NCBI GenBank assembly: GCA_037952775.1
Contig: JBANAY010000003.1
Location: 18,290,001-18,354,000, forward strand
From: Clonostachys chloroleuca
Taxonomy: Eukaryota > Ascomycota > Sordariomycetes > Hypocreales > Bionectriaceae
Direction: 5' to 3'
Length of the DNA stretch: 64,000 nucleotides
Shown piece after piece: positions 24,338-35,499 of this stretch (its first letter is position 1; each line of letters begins with the position of its first letter). Both the position numbers and the translations under genes were made by a program. The notes beneath the pieces were generated by a model. The model had not been told where the DNA came from. It worked only from the letters and a program-made list of their open reading frames with translations, and ran no database searches.

Positions 24338-24782
24338 TCTATGGGAACTTTGGAGTTTTTAACGATTTGGTTTTTTTGGTGTCTTCACCCTCTGGGTAGG
24401 CGCACACGGAGTTATAGGAGTGCTCGCCGCACCGGCGAACTTTGAGACAGAGATGTCGCCGGAAAGGAATGATCTGGTATTGGAAAAATACATGGCAAGG
24501 CGTTAAATTGTAGAAAATAATGTACATTTACTTTATGAGTTTGGGTTCAGCATACAAGAGGGGTGGGAGGGGACAACGGAGATATCCAAAAGATTGATGG
24601 ATCACGCGAAAGAATGAGATATACTATGCCACTCAGCTCCTTTTCTATTTCATATTCAGTGTCGCTTTTGCTTTGGTATTCGCTTCTCTTTCAAATTACA
24701 TTTACATTTACATTTATATTACACGCAGCCAACCTGTCGCCCTGTTGACCAACCATGCCGTGCCCAGTGAGATGCTTCCTAC
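24338..24782. other. Convergent 3' intergenic region
   Basis: The winged-helix gene and the methyltransferase gene end toward each other across 445 bases. A short (ATTTAC) hexamer repeat occurs at about 24695-24720. Nothing else is recognisable. Confidence 0.45.
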
Positions 24783-26035
24783 CTATTGACGGGTAGGGTT
24801 CATCTTCAACTCGATCCAGAGGAGTGTTCCCATCTGGAGCAGGAACGGCCGCTCAACCTTGACGACCTCGAGCCCTGGCGTTTTCCGAGCCGCCTCTTCG
24901 ACCAGGGCCTGAATATCTCTGTTCCACCAACACCCGTACTTCTCGAAGTGCTGGCCGGCGTTCCGGTCCAGAAGCCCGTTCACGATCCCGTACCAGCCTT
25001 TTCCGTGCTCCAGGAGAATGATCCGTCCCGTGCCGGGCTTGACGGCCGTGGCGAGGTTGGAGACGACGGCGACGGGGTCGGAGACGGAGCACAGACCAAA
25101 CGTCTGGACGATGGTGTCGTACTTGGGTGCCTCCTCGCGCGGCGGCGGCGGGGGCAGAGGGTTGTGGGCGTCCGAGTGCACCAGCCGGAGGAGCCCGTCG
25201 AGGTAGGAGAGCTGCCCACCCATGCTGCCGGCCATGGTGCGCGCCTTGACGACGGGCGCCGAGGACGCCATGGGAGGAACGGCCCTGGTGAGCTTGCGCC
25301 TCGCGACGTCGAGCATGTCGGTCGAGATGTCCAGGCCGGTGAAGGAGGTGATGCCGCGGGGTTCGGAGGGGGAGGGGGGGAGGAGGAGCGGTCGTCGTCG
25401 TCGGCGGCGGCGGCGGCGCTCGTGAGGGGCTCCCAATTGTAGTACTCGAGGTTGCGGCCGGAGCCCATGGCGAGCTCGAGGACGGTGCCGTTGGCGCGGT
25501 CGGCGAGGCGGCGGCGGAGCGAGGTGATGCCCATCCACCACTCGGGGAAGTTGAGCTCCTTGTCGAACTGCTCGGCGTTGTCGGCCGTCATGGCGAGGGG
25601 CCGGCCGGTGGGCGTCTCGTTGGCATGGTCATGGTTGCAGCAGGGGGCGGTTGTCGACTTGAGGGAGGCCGTGAGGGTGCCGAGGACGTAGAAGCCCATG
25701 AGGCCGGCGACGATGGCCGCGCCGGAGAGGGGCAGCCAGGAGGAGCTCCATTGGTCGCGGAGGGTCGGCGGCTGTTGCGGAGGAGGGGGAGGTGTCGTCT
25801 TGGCTGGTCGAGGACGACTGATGTGTATATATATTGTCAGTCGTCGGCTCGGGAGGTGTTGTGGGACGCAAGCAACCTACGGCTTATACTCTCTGGAGAT
25901 GTTCGGGACCGGCTGCTGCTGCTGCTTAACGGTCTGCGGCCGGGCTGGCTTGCGGGCAAGCCGAGCCGTTGAAGTGAAGGAGCGGCATGGCAGTCGGTGG
26001 GAGAAGCTGGCAAGGCCTCTGTGTGAAGTGTTCAT
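24783..26035 (-). CDS. OMS1-like mitochondrial class I methyltransferase; frame broken by one base at a C run
   Basis: This is a predicted SAM-dependent methyltransferase similar to yeast Oms1, an inner-membrane mitochondrial protein. Exons are 25881-26035 and 24783-25817, with a 63-bp intron. The start MNTSHRGLASFSHRLPCRSF begins a basic, Ser-rich import presequence. A single membrane segment follows (LPLSGAAIVAGLMGFYVLGT). The catalytic domain has SAM motif I in VLELAMGSGRNLEYYNW and the second strand in FTGLDISTDMLDVARRK. Later motifs are DTIVQTFGLCSVSDP, ILLEHGKGWYGIVN and the CWWNRDI region. Between motif I and GLDIS lies a low-complexity Ala/Asp/Ser/Pro insertion, where the frame changes. 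On the coding strand the change falls at the C7 or C5 run (25374-25380 or 25368-25372), and one extra C gives 396 aa. An upstream in-frame Met at 26108-26110 exists, but it would add 25 residues that weaken the presequence. Confidence 0.78.
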
Positions 26036-27130
26036 TTGTGCGGCGGAGGCATAGCCATCGAGGCCTTCTGGGGTTTTCGAGATTACCTTAGCAACGAACA
26101 GGACAAGCAAAATTTAGTGAGCACATTTCCCCAGCCGCTATGAGCACCTTTTTTTTTTGGTGCCCCTGCCCAGCGGCTTGTGACAGGTGCACGGGCGGAT
26201 CTTAGATCCGATTTGATCCCTTGGATGGCGGGCCAATCATATGGCGCCCAGACGCCTGTAGGGGTAAGGTTCCAGCAGGCGTGCACGATTTCCAGGCCAC
26301 AAGCGAGTCCCGTTCGATAGGCTTGATGGGTTACATCTCCCATGCTTCGATCAGATTGTCGAGGGAAGATCACCCGGCAGGTGACGTGCGCATGCATGCA
26401 CTGCATATCTTTTCGCATTCCCTTTTCATATATTATAGGGTTTCAATAATGCGCATCGATGCAATATGTTGATCCCATATTATTAATGCCTGGTATGCCG
26501 ATTCCAATGAACCTTGGTGTGGATGTGGCTTGCTTCCTAATCCACTGGCGCAGCTACCGACATGCGAGGTTCGGCAACCGGTTTCTCTGTCCTGTGGATT
26601 TTTATGCCGTTCCTTTAGGGGGATCATCTTCGAGGATTGTCTCTTGGTTGATTTTTCACAGTTTCTTGATTGCCACGTTGCTGTTGGTTGGGTTGATTCT
26701 ATTTCCTCTCAGCCGATAACTGTAAATTGATTTATTAATCCAATCGAAATGAATGATGAAACGAGACTATGCACATCAGTAGCAGAAAAATGCCATGAAA
26801 CGTACGATAATATTCCCTAAAGCATATTAAAACCCAAATTGACCGACAGTCAACTGAGACATCAGTTACAGCCACCATATACCCATGGTTGATAGAGGTT
26901 TCTGATGGTTGACGCCGAGGTATAGGTTAGCAGACAGTGCATTTTGCACATCCTCGCAGTCCACACGGTCTTCTCATCTCGACCAATTCCGTCCAACTAC
27001 CCTGCAGCAGAACAGAGAAACTCACCCATCGTGTACGTCAGGATATCTCATCGAGTTCACTTCCTGGGATCGTTTACTTGACATCCTTCCGACGATTTTC
27101 ACTGTCATATTCGGCGCGTCTTGCTTCGTT
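26036..27130. promoter_or_regulatory. Divergent promoter region between the methyltransferase and IMPACT genes
   Basis: About 1.1 kb lies between two start codons facing outward. There is a T-run of about 10 near 26150 and an AT-rich segment at about 26690-26850. No gene is supported. Confidence 0.45.
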
Positions 27131-28685
27131 ATGGCTGGGCAGGCTGATCTACAGGAGCTCTTGCGGATGTTCACTGCACGCAAGGTTCCGATGCTCGGTG
27201 CCATGCGACATGTTCAGGCTCTCCAGTCCAAGAACCTCAGAAGGTAGGGACGCCCCGGACTAGCGACCTGCAAACCAGAGGAAGCCGCGCTAACAGCCAC
27301 CGTGAAAGTATCGAGCAGATTGCGGAGGCATCCGTGGCGGACCTTGAAAGCGCACTGGGGGATGGAAAGCTCGCCAAGAGCGTGCATGCGGCGTGCAAAG
27401 CCCACGGGAAGAAAGGTAAGAGGGAAGCAGACGAGAGCGCGTCGGCGCCGGCTAAGAAGCCCAAGCTGGTGGCGCACAAACGCGACCTGGACTACAGCGC
27501 CATGTCGTCGGATGAATTGGAGGGCTCCATGAGCTTGCCCCTGGAGGAGGATGAGGCGGTGATCCGGGGCACCACAGTCATCACCAACAGAGCCCCCTGG
27601 TGCTCGCCTTTGCAGTGGCACTGCTGGAATTTACAATGGCAGAGCAACCTCCCAGCAGTCGTCTCAGTCTTGCGCAGGCTGTGGTCAGTGCAAACTCAAG
27701 GTCCAAGGCGGTCTCTATCGGCATCGAAAAGCCACCCACCGCGGCGCAGCAGGTATCTGTGTCTGAAGGCCAGCCCAAAGTACGCGTCCTGGGGAGAATG
27801 CTGCCTGTGCTTAAGAGGTCTGGATACTCATGGAAAGGAGCAACATCAGACGCTGGAACATCGTCTATTACTGCATCGCAGCCCAGTGCATCAAAACCAG
27901 CACCAGCCGAGTCTACTTGGAAGGCCAGCCAGAAACTACTATCTAAGGGGTCCACATTCATTGCACATGCTACACCATTGCCGAGCCCAGGCGCTCGGCC
28001 GGAGTTGTTCAAGGCGCTGATGGCCCAAAAACCTGAGCTTGAGACAGCTACGCACAATGCTTGGGCAGTTCGGACTAGCTTTGGAAATTCGCCTCTTGTA
28101 CAGGACGCGTCTTTTGATGATGGGGAGAGTGGCTGTGGAAAATTTTTACTCCAGATCATGAGAGAGGCAAACATAACAAACACCATGATCGTGTTGACCC
28201 GTTGGTATGGGGGAGTGATGCTCGGTCCAGATCGCTGGAGGTTGATGCGCGAGGCCACGAATGAAGCGCTCTCGGCACAGCGACGAATAACCACGTTTTC
28301 TAGAGAGCCAGTCTGGGCGCTTGATGTGGCTGACACAAGTCCGGTAACATCGACTATAGGAATGGCCATCCACCGACCCGAGGGAGCACGTAACTATCTT
28401 CTACAATCATTCCATACACCAGAACCCGACGATGGTGGTGCAAGCGCGGGCAAGAAGACGACGGCGATGATGAAAGCGGAAAAGGAGGAGAACCTGGGCC
28501 GTCTTTTAGGTGCCTTGCGTCTACTATTCGCAAGCTGGGCAAAGGTGCTCAGTGCGGATGATTTGGATAAAAGAGCCTGGTCGTGGTACGTGTCTGTGAG
28601 GCCCGAGGTGGATTCCGGGCCATCGGGTTGGGGTGCTAAAGGGCCACTGCAATTGGACAAGATCCTAGATTTACGGCGGAGGTAG
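27131..28685 (+). CDS. IMPACT/YIH1-domain protein with N-terminal helix-hairpin-helix-like region; frame broken by one base at a C run
   Basis: The C-terminal half carries the UPF0029/IMPACT domain (SGCGKFLLQIMREANITNTM, VLTRWYGGVMLGPDRWRLM). In yeast Yih1 and mammalian IMPACT this domain type regulates GCN2 signalling through GCN1. Here the N-terminus is not the RWD domain of those proteins. It reads LQELLRMFTARKVPMLGAM and, across a 65-bp intron (27244-27308), NLRSIEQIAEASVADLESAL, which looks like a helix-hairpin-helix fold. A basic stretch with KKPK follows. The frame changes after TTVITNRAP: the next family sequence, LVLAFAVALLEFTMAEQPPS, is read one frame back. One extra C in the run at 27593-27597 joins the two parts into 496 aa. 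The start at 27131 is the first Met that precedes conserved sequence. A role in GCN2 control is uncertain without the RWD domain. Confidence 0.78.
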
Positions 28686-29266
28686 TTGATGCATACTGCA
28701 GGAACGATCTACAAAAGATTGACTCATCTACATGTCTCGGGAGGGTTTCCTAGTACATTTGTGTTTCATCCAAAGTGTTTCTCACGCTGTGACCGTTAAG
28801 GCTGTTTATCGATAAGTGGTTTGGGGTGTGCACGCGCCAAACACGCGCTTCATTGGCCTGTCGTTGTCGCGCTTGTTTTCTTTGCGGAGTTCAGCTGTAA
28901 ACATTGAGCGCCAGACAACGACTTGACAACAGCGACAAAGCGTCTTGAGGAGAAGGAATAGAAGCGAATCTCGCTCGTCAGCTCGCCGCCCTTTGGATCG
29001 GAAACCAGCGAATCGTCGTATTTCGCTTTTCTGCTCCTGCATCTCGTTCACAAGGATCCAGGGACCCCTCCGACCACCCCACTACTGCCCACTAAGTCGG
29101 TAACCCCTCCACAGACCGTGGTAGAGACGGCCTTTTGTGTTGACAATCCTGGAATTCCAGCCCCATTGATCCCGGTGACGAAACGAACTCGACGTTCCCG
29201 ACAGAAAATCCTAGCGAGCGCTTGCTATACTTTTCTCTACACTGCCTGGAAGGAACTGGCATCACC
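28686..29266. promoter_or_regulatory. Intergenic region: CDK1 promoter and leader
   Basis: About 580 bases separate the IMPACT-domain gene from CDK1, both on the plus strand. The segment next to 29266 should carry the CDK1 promoter. No distinct element or gene stands out. Confidence 0.4.
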
Positions 29267-30406
29267 ATGGAGAACTACCAGAAGTTGGAGAAGGTCGGTG
29301 AAGGTTAGTGTGTCGAACCCAGAACATGTACTCTTGGATCATCCTTCTTCCACCTACTAACATGTGGTGCTCTTTTTCTGCTGAAAATAGGTACCTACGG
29401 TGTTGTCTACAAAGCCCGGGACCTTGCGCACAACGGCCGGATAGTGGCGTTGAAGAAGATCCGACTTGAAGCAGAAGATGAGGGTGTCCCAAGTACCGCG
29501 ATCCGTGAGATTTCTCTCCTCAAAGAGATGAAAGACGTCAACATTGTTCGCCTATTCAATATCGTACACGCCGACGGTCATAAGCTGTACCTTGTCTTCG
29601 AATTTCTTGACCTCGATTTGAAGAAGTACATGGAGGCGTTGCCTGTCAGCGACGGGGGTCGCGGGAAGCCGTTGCCAGAGGGCTCTTCTGCCACGGTGGC
29701 GGGCTTGGGTCTGGGAGAGGGAGTTGTCCGGAAGTTCATGTGGCAGCTGTGCCAGGGAATCAAATACTGCCACTCCCACCGAGTGCTCCACCGCGACTTG
29801 AAGCCTCAGAATCTGCTGATTGACAAGGAGGGGAATTTGAAGCTGGCCGATTTTGGATTGGCGCGCGCCTTTGGCGTGCCATTGCGCACGTACACTCATG
29901 AGGTTGTGACTCTATGGTACCGGGCGCCAGAAATTCTTTTGGGAGGAAGACAATATTCGACCGGAGTAGACATGTGGTCCATCGGCTGCATCTTTGCCGA
30001 GATGTGCACTCGAAAACCTCTTTTCCCGGGTGATTCTGAGATTGACGAGATTTTCAAGATTTTCCGGTAAGTGAGGGCGGTGGTAACGGCGGACGTCAAA
30101 TGTGGCAGGTTCTTGTTTCTACGTATACTGACTTGTCACAGCATTCTTGGAACTCCTACGGAAGATGTCTGGCCTGGTGTCACCTCATACCCAGACTTCA
30201 AGTCGTCCTTCCCCAAGTGGGAACGTAACTTCGACAAGCCCCTCTGCCACAGCCTTGATGATGCAGGTCTTCATATGCTTGAAGCAATGTTGGTATATGA
30301 CCCTGCCGGTCGTATGTCGGCCAAGCAGGCTTGCAACCACCCTTATTTCGAAGAGTACTTAGCCGACCTGCCACCCACCACTAGCAGAACAAACGGGTAC
30401 CATTAA
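29267..30406 (+). CDS. cdc2: Cyclin-dependent kinase CDK1 (Cdc2/Cdc28/NimX)
   Basis: CDK1 is the master cell-cycle kinase, activated by B-type and G1 cyclins. There are three exons (29267-29303, 29391-30066, 30142-30406) with introns of 87 and 75 bp; the first intron interrupts the glycine-rich loop codon. The product is 325 aa. It has the inhibitory Thr/Tyr pair in [10 protein letters not shown], the diagnostic PSTAIRE helix ([17 protein letters not shown]), catalytic [19 protein letters not shown], and the activation loop with its threonine in [17 protein letters not shown] Gly/Pro-rich insertion of about 25 residues after KKYMEALPV sits in the lobe-linking region and occurs in other filamentous fungal CDK1 proteins. 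The C-terminus ends in a short polar tail. The PSTAIRE sequence separates it from PHO85-type CDKs (PSTAIRE too, but with different flanks and shorter linker), and the [14 protein letters not shown] loop supports CDK1. Confidence 0.96.
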
Positions 30407-33400
30407 TAAAGGCAACCTGTCAAGATAGCTGATTTCTTTCCAATTATTCAGAGCCCTGGTACAAACCACTCACCGGGGATGTATGCTGCATTCGGGCGTT
30501 TGTGATGGACTATCATTTAGCTTTCAGGACATGTACAAGAGGCACTGGCGACTTGGGCTCGGCTGGACGAGGCGGCTGGCTTTTTCGTCAATATTTGCTT
30601 GCTAATAATCTTAATCGTGACGCTATAATCAATATCAAGAAAGGGGCAAGCAAAAGAAGACCAATGACATCTCCTGTCTTTGTTAAATGAGCCTCAGGGG
30701 AAGTGGGTGTGGAATATCAGACGTTGGATAAAAAGAGCGGAAACAGTTAAGCACTGCAGTTGTAGGTGCTCCTTTTACTAACTTGTCAACACCTCGAGCG
30801 TTTCTTTTTTCCAGGGTCGGTAGAGGAAAGGGTGTTTGGTCGTCAAGGCTAGTTTGGTTGATGGTTTGCCCAGGGGTACTATTTCCTTTGTCTATGATTT
30901 CCTCTTTAAAGTGGCTCCGGCATGACACAGGCTAGATGATAATAGTACATAGACGGCACCATCTCACGACGGGATATAATTACATCGGACTACTGCGATT
31001 CATAATGCCAAAAACAGGTGATCCAAGGCGCTTGGGACAGCTGATTGCGGTGATGTTCCTGGCCAATCGCCCAAGGACGGAAGCGCTAGGCCGACACCAG
31101 GTCGGGAAGCCAGATATTCCCATTGGGCCAAAATAGAAGTCAGCAAAAATCCAATCTTATGGGATCAGGTAAGGTAAGGTAAGCGAGCGCGCTTAGCAAG
31201 ATCCAATCTCAGTTCAGTTCTATTCCCGGCAGTCCGGGGGTAGGGGGAGCATGGCAGTGACGGACGGGCCCGTTCTAAATCTGCTCTAGAAGATTGCCCA
31301 AAGCTTCCATCTCCGCGCTTGCTAGACGCAGCATTATTTTGGTAAAATGAGCAACATGGGCGGGTAGGCAAGGGGCCGCGGTTCCTGAAACCCCACGCCT
31401 AGCTAATTGGCGTTTAACGGCCAATGGGCTGACCCTATTTCGGCAGTGCACGGTTAAATTTGGAACTTCTACAAGCGCCGTCCCCACTCTAATGGTGACC
31501 TTCAGCAATTTGCCGTTTCTGGTTGTTTTGATTTCATGGCTGGCTTCATTTTCATTTCTGTGATTTCCCAGGCCGAGAATAGCACTGGGAAGCCTGTCCA
31601 AGCAACGGTGGGATTTGCAGAGATTTTCCCTTGGGCTCTCTGTATGCTTTCGTTCTAGAAGAAGAAGCTGTAGACAAGAATAAACCGGAGGCGGCGCCGA
31701 GACATTGCCCCCACCCATGGCAAACGGGTGAGTGCACTGAGCATCTTGAGGCGGCGAGATGTTTACCAGCCACGAGTTTCATCCGCCTCAGCACAGCATC
31801 AAAACAAATCTTATTGTGTTTGTTTTGATTTTCCCCTATTTGGTCATCTCGGTTCGACAACGAACTGCCGGTACGTGCGTGTCTGTGGCTGGGCGTGGCA
31901 GGCGACCGACATCCGATGGGAAACGGGAGGCTTGTGTGGGAAAACTTTTGGGCGGCAGAAAACCAGAGGGCAAGACTAGGTGACGCACTGACACATGGCG
32001 AAAGCGGTTTGGTTTTCGGGCCCTATTTCGCTGGGCCCCTAGAGGCCCAGGCATTGACGACCGTGCTGTTTGACTGGCCCACGTCGCCATCACGCTGGCG
32101 GTGGCGGGTTTGTAAAACAGAGCATGTGTTGGGTTTGTCCGAACATCAGATCACCAGACGATCGACCTGGTTTGAGGACAGGGAGGGACATTGTGATCGG
32201 CTATCGTGATCCGCGGTTACATGTCCGCGGCACGGGCTTTCTGCACTAAGTGACCATCGCTGCGATGCTATCCTCCTCAATCGAGTGATGCTCTGCTGTG
32301 TTTTCAGTCTCGACTCACCGGCCCCGAAAAGCCACGGGCCAATTTCTATGGGGCTGCGAGCGGCCGAGCACCAACCCCACTATAGCGGGTTCGAGCCAGT
32401 GCATTCCATGGCCAGCAGCGCACGTAGACAAGGAATGCCTCGCCAGCGGGACGGACGGCAGCGAGTAGCTACCGCTCCTCTGGAGAGCCCATGCCGACCT
32501 TCTGCACATGCTTCCAACCAGATGACGCTGGTCGGAGCGCATTCCCCGCGGCGTTTTCTCAGCGCACCAAGGACGGCGAATAGATCTCCGCCAGGTGGGC
32601 GGGCAGCCAAGCCACATGCGGCCTCAGCTCTCCAAGGGCGAACGGCAGCCACCGAGGCCACTGGGCGGCCACGCGTCTCGCTGCCGAATCAGCCATGATT
32701 GGGTGGCATCGAGGGCGCGCGCTGGCGAAGCCCATTTTCACGTTCGGTATCACGTATAAGCTGCTGACCCCGACGGTGGTGGTATCCCAGGGCTGAGGTA
32801 GCATCACGCATACGTGCCAGCCTCACCCGCTGAGCCTAAACCTGAAGCGGGTGGCAAGCTGCCATCGAAAAGGGCATTTTCCTATCTGGAAGCGGAAATT
32901 GACCTGGGCAGCGCTGCAGTCTGGAACCGACAGGCGCGTATGTGCTCCTTGGTACGTACTACGTAAGCAACAGGTTGCAATGCAGCCCGATTAGGCGGGC
33001 GGGCCAGGTCGACCGACCGAGGGGGGCCAAAGCGTTCCGTATCCGCAGCCCTCGATGGTAGGTGGGCAGGTCCCCGACCCGATCAAGGAATTTAGATTGC
33101 AGCTTGGGGTTTTTTCCTTTGGTCGGCTGGCCCCATTTTGCTCCTCGCCGGGCTGGAGCAGGGATCTGACCGCTGAGCTGCGTGATCTCGCCTGGACGGT
33201 TGCCTTGCTCTTCCAGCTGACCCCACTGTTACCTAGCGTCAACACCCGCCCCAGCTCTTGGGAGCCGAGCTGAGATGGAGAATGAAGCATCGCAAGGTAT
33301 GCTGGTAATGAACCGCTGGAGATGGCATCAGAGCTGTCCAAGCGTCTGGTTGAAAGCCGGCCGGCCGTGACATCAGGGCAAGGCTAGGAAGGGCCCTATG

Positions 33401-35499
33401 GAGCTGGTCTTCAAGGGAACGCTTGGCGGCTCGCCCAGGGTTAGGTATCGAAATCCAGAGTCACCCTATAGCGTTCACATGCGAAATGCAGCAGAAGGAG
33501 CGAAGCCGTGAATCTATCACGGGGCCGGCTGCGAGTGGTTGGGTTCACTTGTGAAATTATGTTTCTGGTCCCCTCCGCATTCTGATTTCCTGTGGCTGGC
33601 GCGATTGCTCGGTGTTCAGCAGGCTGATGGGGCAAGACATGACGCAACGAGGTGGGTGTGTATTGGCAGAGAAGCAGTCACTCTGAGACATGGGGGCGCA
33701 ATAGCGCATACCCTGACATACATATGTAGGTATTCATAAGAGGGGTGAGAAACAATGTTGCTACTACTAATGCCTGAATGCCCATCACGCCTACCACTCG
33801 CAGGGAAATTCCCTCCTGACGAGATAATTAATGGCCGGGACATATGTATGATCGCTGGCATGACCAGTCCTTTGGGTAGCTATTTGCCCGAACTGGTTGA
33901 CGTGTAATGGGGTTTGAGCTAGAAGGGCTGCAGAGCACTGACCATCCATACGATTAACGTTTCGCCTGTGTGGCTGGCCCTCACTAGATACCAATCAAGG
34001 CGAGCGACCCGATGTCGAGGCCCAATAAGCTTTCCGTGCCTGCGACTGAGGCTTGGAATGAATGAGCGGCGCATTCTGGACGAAACGAGGGGTCCAATAG
34101 ATCGTCATCGTCTGGACCTCTGCAGAGCAATCCAAAACCCCTAAACTGGGGAAGCCAGCGCCACACCGAAGATCCAGGAGAACTTGGTGGAGGGAGGGGC
34201 CACCTGTCAAATCCGGGTTAGCTGTACAGATTCACTGGTGTGCCTCCCGTTTGGGGTCAGGCATCACTGGATGGCGGTATGGACATGAGATAATGGTTCT
34301 TTGCATGCCGAACAACCCCCTGTGCGAATTGGGTGGGATAGGGGAGCATCTGGAGGCCTTAGTGTTTCAGTCTTGTAGGGCAATTTGACATATCACGACC
34401 GTGATAGACCAAGATGAGTCCCACTCTCTAGGTACATGTGCAGCAGGTGTGTTTGGGATGGGCGACTGGGGATGGTGAGAGGCTTTGCAAATGGCCGTCA
34501 TGAAGAGACAGTCGTTGCACGGTCAGACTATCCATTTGAGATTTCTGGTGAGCAGGAGTCTACCTGCACGATATTTCATGCGCGGCACAGCTTGCGAGGG
34601 CGTCGTCTCAGACGGTAGTTGCATCAGCCCAGGGTTAGTTAAGTTAATGCTTAATGCTGATGCTCTATTGTACATACCCAATCCAGCGAACAGACCCATG
34701 ACCGCAAGCCCAGCGGAGCAGGTGATCGAGGCACCTCGAGGTTTGTTATGCATCGCCCAAGCCGAGCACTGCTGTATCTGCCGCAAGATGAAACAGGGTG
34801 CGAGATTTCACAGGACCACGACGACACCTGGGGGCCTCAGTGTGGTCTTTTTGCTCATCCTTTCTTTGGCAGGTTTTTCTTTTTTCCACTTTGTTGATCT
34901 CGGGCCAGCTGTCCCGCGGCAGGCCACAGCTCAGGCGGCCAGCTTCGTGCAATGTTTGAAAATAGGCACGCATACGCTTGCAGGTACGAGAGGGCGCCTA
35001 GGGGCTATCTTTGGGCATCTCTCAGGGAGCATGACCAGTCATTGGCGGTTGCTTGACGCCCACTGCGAGCTTTCTGGTGGGCCGCTGGTCGGTATGCGGT
35101 TAAACGCCCTGTCTTGAAATGCGCCGCCAGCTGTTTCAAGATTAGAAGTCGGCGGGCCAATGGGAGGGGCTCCTGCCCTTTCGGGCCCCTGCCCCGGGGC
35201 CACAGCTCAGCGTAGAGCGGTGACCTGTGGGTGGGCAGCACGAACCCCTGGGCTGCCAGTCGACTGGCTGGCAGCGCATCTCGTAGTGCATCGCTGGATT
35301 CTCAAACACGGCAGCCGCATCTTGAATGGCTGACGACTTCGATGCTCACCAAGCCAGGGGAAGCGACGGCGCGCGCTAGATGAAAGTCCCAGTTTTATCT
35401 GCAGTTTGTGTCTCCTTTCGTGTTCCGGGCAGCGATTTCGTAGTGGTTGCGCAAGATATGGTATTGAATAGCATTCAGGGCGGTAGGTATTAAACATTG
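30407..35499. other. Gene-poor 5-kb intergenic stretch
   Basis: This stretch follows CDK1. The first 500 bases fit its 3' untranslated region. Beyond that I find only short, overlapping open frames without family similarity, splice support or plausible starts, on both strands. A tRNA-like B-box sequence (GGTTCGAGCC at about 32389) lacks pairing arms. It may hold distal regulatory sequence or a noncoding RNA for the cyclin downstream; this is inference. Confidence 0.4.

Noticed and set aside
32380..32405. tRNA-like B box GGTTCGAGCC
   Set aside because: The flanking bases do not form a T stem and no A box or acceptor stem fits around it.
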